In this document: piece after piece, positions 46,859 to 54,953 of the stretch
How positions within the stretch are numbered: position 1 is the first letter of the stretch
How the letters are laid out: every line of letters starts with the position of its first letter
NCBI GenBank assembly: GCA_963169665.1
Contig: CAUJET010000105.1
Coordinates: forward strand, 1 to 64,000
Length of the DNA: 64,000 nucleotides
Reading direction: 5' to 3'
From: Actinomycetota bacterium
GTDB lineage: Bacteria; Actinomycetota; Acidimicrobiia; Acidimicrobiales; Ilumatobacteraceae
Notes under the pieces: model-generated
Told to the model about the DNA's origin: nothing
The model's database searches: none
Seen by the model: the letters and a program-made list of their open reading frames with translations, nothing else
Position numbers and translations under genes: made by a program

Positions 46859-47551
46859 ATGCTGCTCGCCGAGCTGGAGGTCTGGCACTCCCGACCCACG
46901 ACACCCACACGTCGCGTCGCGTTGGGCCACCTGGTCCTGCCCACCGACCCTGCGCCCGGGTTCGGCGGACTGCTGCTCGGCGCGGTGATCGCCACCCATC
47001 TGCCTGAGGTCGACCCCGATCTGGTGGCTGACGTACATCGGTTGCTGCGCCAGGTCGAGCAGGGTGCCCGGGTGCCCCAGCCACGCCTGCGTCACCGCTA
47101 TCAGGTCGATCGCCACGGTCTCGCGGTGAGCGTGCACCGGCTCGTCGGGGAGGGCGACAACGTGCGCTTCGACCTGCACGCGCAGGGCAGCGCGCTCGCG
47201 CAGGTGCTGGGCGCGGTCTACGCAGTCGAACGCCTCGACGCGGCCTCACGACAACTGCTGGTGCCGGTGCTCCTGCGGTCCATGCGGTGGCGAGGCCCGA
47301 TCGGCCCGTCGTTCATCGCCAATCTCGCCGGCACGGCCTCGACGTCGCTGTCCGCCATGGCAGACCCGCGGGCGTGGGCGCTCGAACTGCTGGGTTTCCC
47401 ACCCGGCACGGGCAAGGTGTCCAAGCGCGAGGTGACAACCCGGTACCGCGAGGGTCTGCGGCGGGCGCACCCCGACCACGGCGGCAGCGAGGTGGCGGCC
47501 AGCAAGGCGATCGCCGACCTCGGCGAGGCACGGAAGATCCTGTCGTCGTGA
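46859..47551 (+). CDS. unknown protein with C-terminal J-domain-like module (230 aa)
   Basis: Residues 1 to about 165 match no family I know. The last roughly 60 residues (REVTTRYREGLRRAHPDHGGS, then AIADLGEARKIL) form a J-domain core with an intact HPD tripeptide, which in DnaJ proteins stimulates Hsp70 ATPase. A C-terminal, rather than N-terminal, J-domain on an uncharacterised module is unusual. Its stop overlaps the next start (GTGA). An Hsp70 partner is not in the window. Confidence 0.75.
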   Translation: MLLAELEVWHSRPTTPTRRVALGHLVLPTDPAPGFGGLLLGAVIATHLPEVDPDLVADVHRLLRQVEQGARVPQPRLRHRYQVDRHGLAVSVHRLVGEGDNVRFDLHAQGSALAQVLGAVYAVERLDAASRQLLVPVLLRSMRWRGPIGPSFIANLAGTASTSLSAMADPRAWALELLGFPPGTGKVSKREVTTRYREGLRRAHPDHGGSEVAASKAIADLGEARKILSS

Positions 47552-48141
47552 GTCCGCGCCGAGCCACCCCGTCGGCGATGCCGGCTGCCTCCGCCTCCCT
47601 GTTGCTGTTCCCGGGCGCTGGGTCCGACCGCGACCACTCGTCGCTCATGGCGATCGAGCAGGCCGTCGCGCCGCGCCCGTGCGTCCGCGCCGACTTCCCG
47701 TACCGACGTGCGGGGAAGAAGGCGCCCGACCGGGCGCCGGTGCTCGTGCAATCGGTCGTCGACGAGGCGGCCGCGATGGGACCGGGGCCGCTGATCCTCG
47801 GCGGCCGGTCGATGGGCGGACGCATGTGCTCGATGGCCGTCGCCGACGGCCTCGTGCCGAACGCCGTCGGCCTCGTGCTCATCAGCTATCCGCTCCACCC
47901 GCCCGGCAGGCCCGACAAGCTGCGCGTCGAGCACCTCGTCCGCCTGCAGGTGCCCTGCCTGTTCGTGCACGGCACCAAGGACACCTTCGGCACCCCCGAC
48001 GAACTGCAGGAGTGGACCGCCACGATCCCGGGCGCCCCCGACGCAGTCAGCCACGTATGGATCGAGGGCAAGGGCCACGACCTGAAGCGGTCGGACGACC
48101 AGATCGTCGCCGCGGTCACCGCCTGGCTCGCGGGTCGCTGA
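47548..48141 (+). CDS. alpha/beta hydrolase (KANL3/Tex30-like)
   Basis: A 197-residue compact hydrolase with LLFPGAGSDRDH at the oxyanion strand, the nucleophile in LGGRSMGGRM, Asp in VHGTKDTFGT and His in GKGHDL. This matches the dienelactone-hydrolase-like KANL3/Tex30 group, function unknown. GTG 47548 overlaps the J-domain gene stop; an ATG ten codons later is also possible. Part of a three-gene unit. Confidence 0.8.
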   Translation: MSPRRATPSAMPAASASLLLFPGAGSDRDHSSLMAIEQAVAPRPCVRADFPYRRAGKKAPDRAPVLVQSVVDEAAAMGPGPLILGGRSMGGRMCSMAVADGLVPNAVGLVLISYPLHPPGRPDKLRVEHLVRLQVPCLFVHGTKDTFGTPDELQEWTATIPGAPDAVSHVWIEGKGHDLKRSDDQIVAAVTAWLAGR

Positions 48142-48181
48142 CCCCTGGTCGCTGTCCTAGCCGCGACGGCCGGTCACTGGT

Positions 48182-49735
48182 TCACGCGTCCTCGGGGTTG
48201 ATCTCCTCGAGCGTCCGGTGCGCGGTCTCCGGGTAGGTCGTGTACACCACGACGGCGGTCACCACCTGCGCCAGGGCGAGCAGCCCCATGGTCGACCCGT
48301 AGCTCCAGCCGCGATCGATGAGGAATCCGGCGAGCAGCAACCCGAGGCTGCCGCCGACGAGTGCCATCGCGACGATGAGCCCGCCGGCCTGGCCGCGGCG
48401 CCCCGTGGGGAACAGTTCGGTGCGGTACACCGAGAACGCCGGGAACGCGATGCCCGCGAGCAGGCCGCCGACGAACGCCGAGATCCACATGACGACGCCG
48501 CCCACCACGAACGACAGCACGAGCCCTCCCGTGGCGAAGGGGATCGAGATCGCGAGCACACGTCGCCGACCGGCGGTGTCGGCCAGTCGACCACCGAGCA
48601 CGAAGCCGATCGACGCCGGGGTGGCGGTGGTGAGCGTGAAGATCGCGATGGCCGCGGCGCTGTAGCCGCGCACGTCGTCGAGGTACCGGTTCTGGAAGTA
48701 CGACGCCGGTGCGATGAACAGGTTGGCCAGGAACGCGACCGACGCGATGATCGCGAAACGCCGCTTGTCGATGTGTGCGTCGCCGACGTGGTGGGTCTCG
48801 ACGATGTGTTCGAACCGCGGGGTCTCCGTGAGCCGACGCGTCACCGTCACGGCGGCGACCAGCCACACCAGCGACACCACGTACACGAACCGCCAGCCGC
48901 CCTCGCCGAGGTCGGCGAGGGGAAGGGCCATCACGGCGATGCCGGCGCCCAGGCCGCTCGCCATCGCGAGCACGCTCACTGCGTAGGCGCGGCTGTTGCG
49001 CGGCATCTCCTCGGCCGCGGCGACAGCGATCAGGAGGTCGAGGGCGATGCCGAGCGGCCGGGCGACGGTCTGGGATGCCGTCAGCACCCAGAAGTTCGGC
49101 GCCAGCGCGCCCAGCGACGCGAGGGTGGGTGCGAGCCAGGCGAGGAGGACGATCATCCGTCGCCGCCCGAGCCGATCGGCCAGCACGGCGAAGGGCAGCG
49201 CGAGCACGATGCCGCAGCGCACGAGCACTCCTGCGAAACCCTGGCCCTGCTCACTGATCCCGAAGTCGTCCGCCGCGAAGTTCACCGTCTGGGTGAACAG
49301 GGTGTTCACGAACGCCGACGGCATCGACACGGCCGCGAGAAGACCGAGGACGAGCACGTGTCGCGGCTCGAGCCGGTCGGGCGGTGCCCAGGCCGGTGGT
49401 GCGCCGGTCCCGGCAGAGCGGTGCTTCAACGATGCCCGGACCGGCCACCGGAAAAGCCACCCGAACCAGGGGATGTCGAGGCGATACGTGGTGGTGTCGA
49501 CCACCCGGCCGTCGCGTACTTCGATGGTGCGGCGGTACTCCTGGAACGGACCCTCGGCCTGCTCGAGTTCCAGTGACTCGCCCTCGGCGAGCCGATCGGC
49601 GACGACGCGCTCGGCCACGAGGCCATTGCGGGGACGCCGGGCGTGCTCGAGTTCGGATGCCGTCCAGGAGCGAACGACTCGGCGGGGGGGCCTGAGCACG
49701 TGCCGACAGTAATACCGGGCATACTGGTCAGCCAT
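48182..49735 (-). CDS. MFS transporter with N-terminal cytoplasmic extension
   Basis: A 517-residue major facilitator with about twelve membrane helices from residue 125 on. The loop 2-3 motif appears as LADRLGRRRMIVL and its second-half copy as GGRLADTAGRRRVLAI. The first roughly 120 residues are soluble (ELEHARRPRNGLVAERVVAD..., EYRRTIEVRDGRVVDTTTYRL). Substrate unknown. Its ATG overlaps head-to-head with the murA ATG in a CATG, so its true start may be further in. Confidence 0.85.
   Translation of the reverse strand: MADQYARYYCRHVLRPPRRVVRSWTASELEHARRPRNGLVAERVVADRLAEGESLELEQAEGPFQEYRRTIEVRDGRVVDTTTYRLDIPWFGWLFRWPVRASLKHRSAGTGAPPAWAPPDRLEPRHVLVLGLLAAVSMPSAFVNTLFTQTVNFAADDFGISEQGQGFAGVLVRCGIVLALPFAVLADRLGRRRMIVLLAWLAPTLASLGALAPNFWVLTASQTVARPLGIALDLLIAVAAAEEMPRNSRAYAVSVLAMASGLGAGIAVMALPLADLGEGGWRFVYVVSLVWLVAAVTVTRRLTETPRFEHIVETHHVGDAHIDKRRFAIIASVAFLANLFIAPASYFQNRYLDDVRGYSAAAIAIFTLTTATPASIGFVLGGRLADTAGRRRVLAISIPFATGGLVLSFVVGGVVMWISAFVGGLLAGIAFPAFSVYRTELFPTGRRGQAGGLIVAMALVGGSLGLLLAGFLIDRGWSYGSTMGLLALAQVVTAVVVYTTYPETAHRTLEEINPEDA
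49720..49725 (+). promoter_or_regulatory. -10 element CATACT for murA
   Basis: CATACT lies 8 bases before ATG 49734, inside the coding start of the divergent MFS gene. It suggests leaderless murA. Confidence 0.4.
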
Positions 49736-51065
49736 GTCGCCGAGCCCGCTCGACCCGAGCCATCCCCGCGACCCGCTGGCACCCGACCGACGCCTCTCCG
49801 ATGCCGTCGTCGTGGTGCACCGATCGGGCCCGCTCCGGGGCGAGGTCGTCGTCCCCGGTGCGAAGAACTCGGTGCTGAAGCTGATGGCGGCGACCCTGCT
49901 CGCCGACGGGTCCCATCACCTCACCAACGTGCCCGACATCGCCGACGTGTCGATCATGAGCGATCTGCTCGCCGCGATCGGTGTCACGACCACCCGACCG
50001 GCGCCGGGCGAGCTGCTGATGGAGAACACCGGCGACATCACGCCGGTGGCCCCGTACGAACTCGTCGAGCGCATCCGCGCCTCGATCAACGTGCTCGGCC
50101 CGCTCCTCGGACGCTTCGGGCGCGTCCGGCTGTCGCTGCCCGGCGGTGACGACTTCGGCTCACGGCCGATCGACATGCACCTCAGCGGCCTCGAGGCGAT
50201 GGGCGCGACGATCATCCTCGACCACGGCGACGTCGTCGCGACCGCCGACCGGTTGCACGGTGCCGACGTCACCTTCGAGTTCCCGAGCGTCGGTGCCACC
50301 GAGAACATCCTCACGGCCGCCGTCCACGCCAAGGGCACCACGGTCATCGACAACGCCGCCCGCGAGCCGGAGATCTCCGATCTCTGCCGCATGCTCGTCG
50401 CGATGGGCGCCGACATCGAGGGGATCGGTACCTCGCGGCTCGTCGTGCACGGCGTCGAGCCGGGCACGCTGCGCGCCACGAGCCACGACACCGTGCCCGA
50501 CCGCATCCAGGCGGCCACCTATCTCGCTGCGGCGGCAGTCACCGGCGGCGAACTGTTCCTGCGCGGCGCCCGTGCCGACCACATGGACATGCTCCTGCGC
50601 CGCTTCACCGACATGGGGCTCGAGCTGGTGCCGCAGCACGACGGGCTGAGCGTCTATGCACCGGAGCGGTTGAAGGCGATCGACGTGGCGACCCTGCCGT
50701 ACCCCGGGATCGCCACCGACTACAAGCCGCTGATCGTCACGATGTTGGCCGTCGCCGACGGGGTGGGGATCGTGACCGAGAACCTCTACCCCGGTCGGTT
50801 CCGCTACGTCGAGGAGCTGTGCCGGCTCGGTGCCGACATCCGCACCGACGGCCACCACGCGGTGGTGCGCGGCCGGTTCTCGCTGAGCGGTGCGCCCGTG
50901 CGCGCCCCCGACATCCGCGCCGGTGCGGCGCTCGTGGTCGCCGGACTCGTCGCCGAGGGCAGCACGACGATCAGCGGTGTGCACCACATCGACCGCGGCT
51001 ACGACGATCTCGTCGGCCGGCTCGCGGCGGTGGGTGCGTCGATCGAACGTCGCCCACCGCGCTGA
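49734..51065 (+). CDS. murA: UDP-N-acetylglucosamine 1-carboxyvinyltransferase
   Basis: First committed step of peptidoglycan synthesis: enolpyruvyl transfer from PEP to UDP-GlcNAc. The 443-residue protein has GAKNSVLKLMAATLL, ERIRASINVLGPLLGRFG and GIATDYKP. At the fosfomycin-target Cys the sequence is SLPGGDDFGSRPID, so Asp (D139) replaces Cys, as in Mycobacterium and Chlamydia, which makes MurA intrinsically resistant to fosfomycin. The N-terminus is about 20 residues longer than usual. Confidence 0.95.
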   Translation: MSPSPLDPSHPRDPLAPDRRLSDAVVVVHRSGPLRGEVVVPGAKNSVLKLMAATLLADGSHHLTNVPDIADVSIMSDLLAAIGVTTTRPAPGELLMENTGDITPVAPYELVERIRASINVLGPLLGRFGRVRLSLPGGDDFGSRPIDMHLSGLEAMGATIILDHGDVVATADRLHGADVTFEFPSVGATENILTAAVHAKGTTVIDNAAREPEISDLCRMLVAMGADIEGIGTSRLVVHGVEPGTLRATSHDTVPDRIQAATYLAAAAVTGGELFLRGARADHMDMLLRRFTDMGLELVPQHDGLSVYAPERLKAIDVATLPYPGIATDYKPLIVTMLAVADGVGIVTENLYPGRFRYVEELCRLGADIRTDGHHAVVRGRFSLSGAPVRAPDIRAGAALVVAGLVAEGSTTISGVHHIDRGYDDLVGRLAAVGASIERRPPR

Positions 51066-51082
51066 GACAGCGCCGAACCGGG

Positions 51083-51259
51083 TCAGGGGCCCGTGCGCTC
51101 CGCGGGGTCCGGGGGCGGCGTCATCGAGGACGTGGCGCGGTCGACGCGGCGCTTCGCGAGCCGCAGGAGCAGCACCACCACGGCCATGGGGCCGACGATG
51201 AGCAGGATCTCGTCCCAGCCGCCCTGATGGGCGAGCACGATGCCCAGCGGCGTCCTCAC
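51083..51259 (-). CDS. small single-pass membrane protein (58 aa)
   Basis: GTG 51259 overlaps the stop of the upstream lipoprotein gene (GTGA). The protein reads HQGGWDEILLIVGPMAVVVL, a membrane helix, then LLRLAKRRVDRA and a Pro-rich tail. Such WDEIL-containing small membrane proteins are frequent in actinobacteria; function unknown. The coupling suggests it works with the cupredoxin-like lipoprotein. Confidence 0.7.
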   Translation of the reverse strand: MRTPLGIVLAHQGGWDEILLIVGPMAVVVLLLRLAKRRVDRATSSMTPPPDPAERTGP

Positions 51260-51801
51260 ACGACCTCGAGGACCATCAGCACCTCGCCCGTCTCGTGGCT
51301 CTCGAGCTCGAACGATCCGGCCTGATTGGCCACGAAGGTGAACGTGGCGGTCTGACCGGCGGCCATCACCTGGTTGTCGCCGAGGTCGTAGCCGTGGAGA
51401 TGGAACTCGTCCTCGTCGTCGGGGTTGGTGACCGACAGGGCGATCGTGGCGCCGAGCGGGACGCGCTCGATCCGCTCGGGATCGGCATCGAGGCCGACGG
51501 TGACGCTGAGCGAGTACGGCAGATCGGCGGTGACCGGCGGCAGGGGGATGTCGCCCGTGCCGACCGGCAGGGGGATGTCACCGGTACCGAGCGGGATGTC
51601 GCCCGTGCCGACCGGCAGATCGGCGGTGTCGGACGGCGCCGCGGTAGCGGCCGGGACGCTCGTGGACGGAGCGGGAGCGGCGGTCTCGACCGCCACCGTG
51701 GTGGTGCTCGCGGTGTCGTCGGCATCGTCGCCACCGCCGCAGGCGGTGACGAGGAGCAGTGCCAGCACGGACGCGCCGGCGAGGCTCGGACGTGTTCTCA
51801 T
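51256..51801 (-). CDS. cupredoxin-like lipoprotein
   Basis: A 181-residue lipoprotein: hydrophobic VLALLLVTAC with lipobox LVTAC, then an Ala/Thr/Ser-rich linker containing three near-identical repeats of (P)VGTGDIPL. The mature domain (about 95-181) has a cupredoxin layout with EFHLHGYDLGDNQVM, the GQTATFTFVANQAGSFELESH segment and a terminal VLEVV. His residues are present, but the classic Cys ligand is absent, so copper binding is uncertain. Leaderless-type promoter. Confidence 0.75.
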   Translation of the reverse strand: MRTRPSLAGASVLALLLVTACGGGDDADDTASTTTVAVETAAPAPSTSVPAATAAPSDTADLPVGTGDIPLGTGDIPLPVGTGDIPLPPVTADLPYSLSVTVGLDADPERIERVPLGATIALSVTNPDDEDEFHLHGYDLGDNQVMAAGQTATFTFVANQAGSFELESHETGEVLMVLEVV

Positions 51802-51809
51802 GAGTCGCC

Positions 51810-51815
51810 ATCGTA
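51810..51815 (-). promoter_or_regulatory. -10 element TACGAT for the cupredoxin-like gene
   Basis: On the minus strand TACGAT lies 8 bases before the ATG at 51801. Confidence 0.5.
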
Positions 51816-51867
51816 CGGCGGCTCCTGGTTGAATGGGCGTTGCCCCGTCCGAAAGCCCTCACCTCGC

Positions 51868-52140
51868 ATGCGCGCCCTCGTCGAAGCCACGATCGAAGTC
51901 ATCCGTCCCGCACTGCAGGCCGACGGTGGCGACATCGTTCTCCGCGACGTGGATCCCACCACCGGGGTGGTGTCGGTCACCCTGCTCGGTGCGTGCGGCA
52001 ACTGTCCGGCCAGCACGCAGACGCTGAAGGCCGGGATCGAACGGATCATGAAGGACCGCGTCGCGGGCGTGACCGAGGTGGTCAACGTCGACGGCACCGA
52101 CCGCACCGATCCAACGGACGAAGTCGTCCACCGGGACTGA
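51868..52140 (+). CDS. nfuA: NifU-like Fe-S scaffold protein
   Basis: A 90-residue Nfu-type domain (IEVIRPALQADGGDIVLRDV) with the cluster-binding CxxC in GACGNCPAS. It has no N-terminal A-type domain, so it is a stand-alone Nfu module carrying 4Fe-4S clusters to target proteins. ATG 51868 was chosen because it begins the conserved helix; upstream in-frame sequence belongs to the opposite-strand lipoprotein. meaB follows. Confidence 0.9.
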   Translation: MRALVEATIEVIRPALQADGGDIVLRDVDPTTGVVSVTLLGACGNCPASTQTLKAGIERIMKDRVAGVTEVVNVDGTDRTDPTDEVVHRD

Positions 52141-52147
52141 AGCCACC

Positions 52148-52153
52148 TAGCGT
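52148..52153 (+). promoter_or_regulatory. candidate -10 TAGCGT for meaB
   Basis: TAGCGT lies 47 bases before the meaB ATG, so this transcript would have a leader, unlike most neighbours. Confidence 0.3.
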
Positions 52154-52200
52154 TCTCCCCGTCCGTCCTGCCCCTCCGGCCCCGATCGATTCGACCCAGC

Positions 52201-53163
52201 ATGAGCCGCCGCCACCGTCCCACCGCCGAACTGTTCGCCGACGCCCGCACGGGTGACCGCGCCGCGATCGCCCGCCTGCTCTCGCTCGTCGAGCGAGGTG
52301 GCGACGAAGCTCGCGAGATCGGTCGCCTCGCCTCGCCGCTCGGTGGCACCGCGTACACGGTCGGCCTCACCGGCGCACCGGGAGCGGGCAAGAGCACGCT
52401 CACGAGCGCCACCATCGGGCACTTGCGCAAGCAGGACATCGAGGTCGCCGTGTTGGCGATCGACCCGTCGTCGCCGTTCACCGGTGGTGCGATCCTCGGT
52501 GACCGCGTGCGCATGCAGGACCATGCCACCGACCCCGGCGTCTTCATCCGGTCGATGGCCACCCGCGGCCACCTCGGCGGACTCTCGCTCGCCGCGCCCG
52601 AGGCCGTGCGCCTCCTGGACGCGATCGGTCGCCGCTGGATCCTGGTGGAGACCGTCGGCGTGGGCCAGGTGGAGGTCGAGATCGCCGGCAAGGCCGACAC
52701 CACGGTGGTCGTCGTCAACCCCGGGTGGGGCGACAGCGTGCAGGCCAACAAGGCAGGCCTGATGGAGATCGCCGACGTGTTCGTGATCAACAAGGCCGAC
52801 CGCAAGGGCGCCGACGAGACCCGCCGCGACCTCGAGCAGATGCTCGACCTGAGCGACCTGCCCCACGACGCGTGGCGGCCGCCGATCGTGCCGGTGGTGG
52901 CCACCGAGGGCAAGGGCGTCGTCGACCTGTGGGACACGGTGTTGGCCCACCGGGAGCACATCACGACGTCTGGCGAACTCGACCGCCGCCGTGCGTTCCG
53001 ACTGCGCGAGGAGCTGCGCGAGATCGTGGCGCGTCGCCTCGAGCAGAAGGCCCGCGAGATCGCCACCGGCGAGAAGTGGGACGACCTGCAGCAGCAGGTG
53101 CTCGAACGCCAGCTCGACCCGTGGGGTGCCGCCGACGCGATGCTCGACGGCATCGGAGCCTGA
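52201..53163 (+). CDS. meaB: MeaB/ArgK-type G3E GTPase
   Basis: A 320-residue GTPase that protects and loads B12-dependent acyl-CoA mutases such as methylmalonyl-CoA mutase. The P-loop is GAPGAGKST (K64), with DPSSPFTGGAILGDRVRM, the switch region TVGVGQVEVEI and NKAD for guanine specificity. The mutase itself is not in the window; an enoyl-CoA hydratase follows, which fits acyl-CoA metabolism. Confidence 0.92.
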   Translation: MSRRHRPTAELFADARTGDRAAIARLLSLVERGGDEAREIGRLASPLGGTAYTVGLTGAPGAGKSTLTSATIGHLRKQDIEVAVLAIDPSSPFTGGAILGDRVRMQDHATDPGVFIRSMATRGHLGGLSLAAPEAVRLLDAIGRRWILVETVGVGQVEVEIAGKADTTVVVVNPGWGDSVQANKAGLMEIADVFVINKADRKGADETRRDLEQMLDLSDLPHDAWRPPIVPVVATEGKGVVDLWDTVLAHREHITTSGELDRRRAFRLREELREIVARRLEQKAREIATGEKWDDLQQQVLERQLDPWGAADAMLDGIGA

Positions 53164-53171
53164 CCTCGCCC

Positions 53172-53198
53172 ACACCGGGCACACCGGGCACACCGGGC
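53172..53198. repeat. three 9-bp tandem repeats after meaB
   Basis: ACACCGGGC occurs three times in a row, starting 9 bases after the meaB stop codon. Short and of unknown meaning. Confidence 0.7.
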
Positions 53199-53233
53199 AC
53201 TCCGCGACCGGGATCGACCGGGGTGGCGGCAGC

Positions 53234-53239
53234 TAGCGT
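53234..53239 (+). promoter_or_regulatory. -10 element TAGCGT for the enoyl-CoA hydratase
   Basis: TAGCGT lies 7 bases before ATG 53247. Confidence 0.45.
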
Positions 53240-53246
53240 CGGCCGC

Positions 53247-54020
53247 ATGGCCGAACTGGTGCTCCTCGAGCGACGCGACGACGGTGTCGCGGTCGTCACG
53301 CTCAACAACCCGAAGGTGAACGCACTCTCGCAGGAGGTGCTGGCAGATCTCCGCGAGGTGGTCGCCGAACTCGCGGCGGATCTCCCGGGTGCGGTGGTCG
53401 TCACCGGTGGTGAACGGATCTTCGCCGCCGGCGCCGACATCTCCCAGTTCGGCGGACCTGCCGAGGCGCACCGCATCGGCATCGGGTTCCACTCCACGCT
53501 CGACGCACTCGCGGCGCTGCCCCGGTTCGTGATCGCCGCCGTCAGCGGCTACGCCCTCGGTGGGGGCTGCGAGTTGGCGATGGCGTGCGACTACCGCATC
53601 GCCGGCGAGAAGGCCGTGTTCGGCCAACCCGAGATCCTGCTCGGCATCATCCCCGGCGGCGGCGGCACCCAGCGCCTCCCCCGGCTCGTGGGCCCGAGCC
53701 GGGCCAAGGAGCTGATGATCACCGGTCGCCAGGTCAAGGCCGCCGAGGCGCTGCGCATCGGACTCGCCGACGAGGTCGTCCCCAACGAGCAGCTCCACGA
53801 GCGGGCGCTGGCGCTCGCCGCCGAGGTCGCGACCGGCGCCCTCGTGGCGCAGGCCCTCACCAAGCAGGCGGTTGACCGAGGCCTCGGGCAGACCCTCGCC
53901 GAGGGCCTCATGCTCGAGCGCCACCTGTTCACCGAGGCGTTCACCACCGACGACAGCCGCATCGGCGTCGCCAGCTTCCTCGAGCACGGGCCTGGCAAGG
54001 CCGAGTTCACGGGGCGCTGA
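53247..54020 (+). CDS. enoyl-CoA hydratase
   Basis: A 257-residue crotonase-fold hydratase of beta-oxidation. Both catalytic glutamates of rat enoyl-CoA hydratase are matched, in GGGCELAMACD and GQPEILLGIIPGGGGTQRL. The oxyanion segment FAAGADISQF and the C-terminal FTTDDSRIGVASFLE are also conserved, so true hydratase activity is likely. The next gene starts two bases after the stop. Confidence 0.93.
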   Translation: MAELVLLERRDDGVAVVTLNNPKVNALSQEVLADLREVVAELAADLPGAVVVTGGERIFAAGADISQFGGPAEAHRIGIGFHSTLDALAALPRFVIAAVSGYALGGGCELAMACDYRIAGEKAVFGQPEILLGIIPGGGGTQRLPRLVGPSRAKELMITGRQVKAAEALRIGLADEVVPNEQLHERALALAAEVATGALVAQALTKQAVDRGLGQTLAEGLMLERHLFTEAFTTDDSRIGVASFLEHGPGKAEFTGR

Positions 54021-54022
54021 TC

Positions 54023-54898
54023 ATGGTCGGCCCCGAACGAACCAGCGTGGACATCACCAGCGCCGCCGGTGTGCGGCTGCACGTCGAGATCGACGGCCCC
54101 GCGGACGGACCGCCCGTCCTCGTGCTGCACGGCATCACGGGCTGCACCGCCACGTGGGACTGGCTCGTCCCGACGGTCGCCGCGACCCACCGCATGGTCC
54201 GCCTCGACTTCCGCGGCCACGGCGACTCCGATCGCACGCCCGACGCCTACCACTCCGAGGGGTACGTCGCCGATGCCACCGCCGTCTGCGAGGCACTGTT
54301 CGACCGGCCCTGCACGGTGATCGGCCACTCGTTGGGCGGCGTCACCGCGCTGGGCCTCGCGCAGACACGACCCGATCTGGTCGAGGCCCTCGTGCTCGAG
54401 GACCCACCGATGGGCCGCAGCGCCGGGGCGCAGACGCTCGAGGGCAACACGCTGCTCGACGCGTTCCGCATGATGCGCCAGTCGGTGCCGGCGCTGCAGG
54501 CATCGGGCATCGACCTCGCCACGCTCACCGCGATGCTCGGCCAGACGCCGAGTGCCTCCGGGCCGACCTTCGGCGAGGCGCTGCACGACGACGCGGTCGC
54601 CGCGATGGCGTCGGCACTGCTGCGGCTCGACGCCACCGTGCTCGATCCGGTGATCGCGGGTGCCGTGATGACCTGGGTGTACGACGTCGATCGTCCGATC
54701 ACCCAGCGCGGCGTGCTGGTGGCCGCCGACCCGACGTCACCCGATTGTGTGTGCCGGCCCGAGTTCATCGAGCGGGCGGTCGCCGCCGGCACCTCGCTCG
54801 AGGTGCGCACGCCCGCCGGGGCCGGTCACCTGATCCACGACAGCCGTGCCACGCGCGACCACGTGGGCGAGGCCGTACGGGACGTGCTCGGCGTCTGA
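54023..54898 (+). CDS. alpha/beta-fold hydrolase
   Basis: A 291-residue hydrolase with VLVLHGITGC, RLDFRGHGDSD, the nucleophile in VIGHSLGGVTAL and a late His in GAGHLIHDS. The lid region is Met/Ala-rich. Substrate unknown, but coupling to the hydratase suggests a thioester or ester. GTCTGAAC spanning the stop codon is repeated 13 bases on. Confidence 0.85.
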   Translation: MVGPERTSVDITSAAGVRLHVEIDGPADGPPVLVLHGITGCTATWDWLVPTVAATHRMVRLDFRGHGDSDRTPDAYHSEGYVADATAVCEALFDRPCTVIGHSLGGVTALGLAQTRPDLVEALVLEDPPMGRSAGAQTLEGNTLLDAFRMMRQSVPALQASGIDLATLTAMLGQTPSASGPTFGEALHDDAVAAMASALLRLDATVLDPVIAGAVMTWVYDVDRPITQRGVLVAADPTSPDCVCRPEFIERAVAAGTSLEVRTPAGAGHLIHDSRATRDHVGEAVRDVLGV

Positions 54899-54953
54899 AC
54901 GAGGGGTCTGAACCGGACGGCGGTCGTGGTGACCCTCGCCCGTCCCGGTCCGA

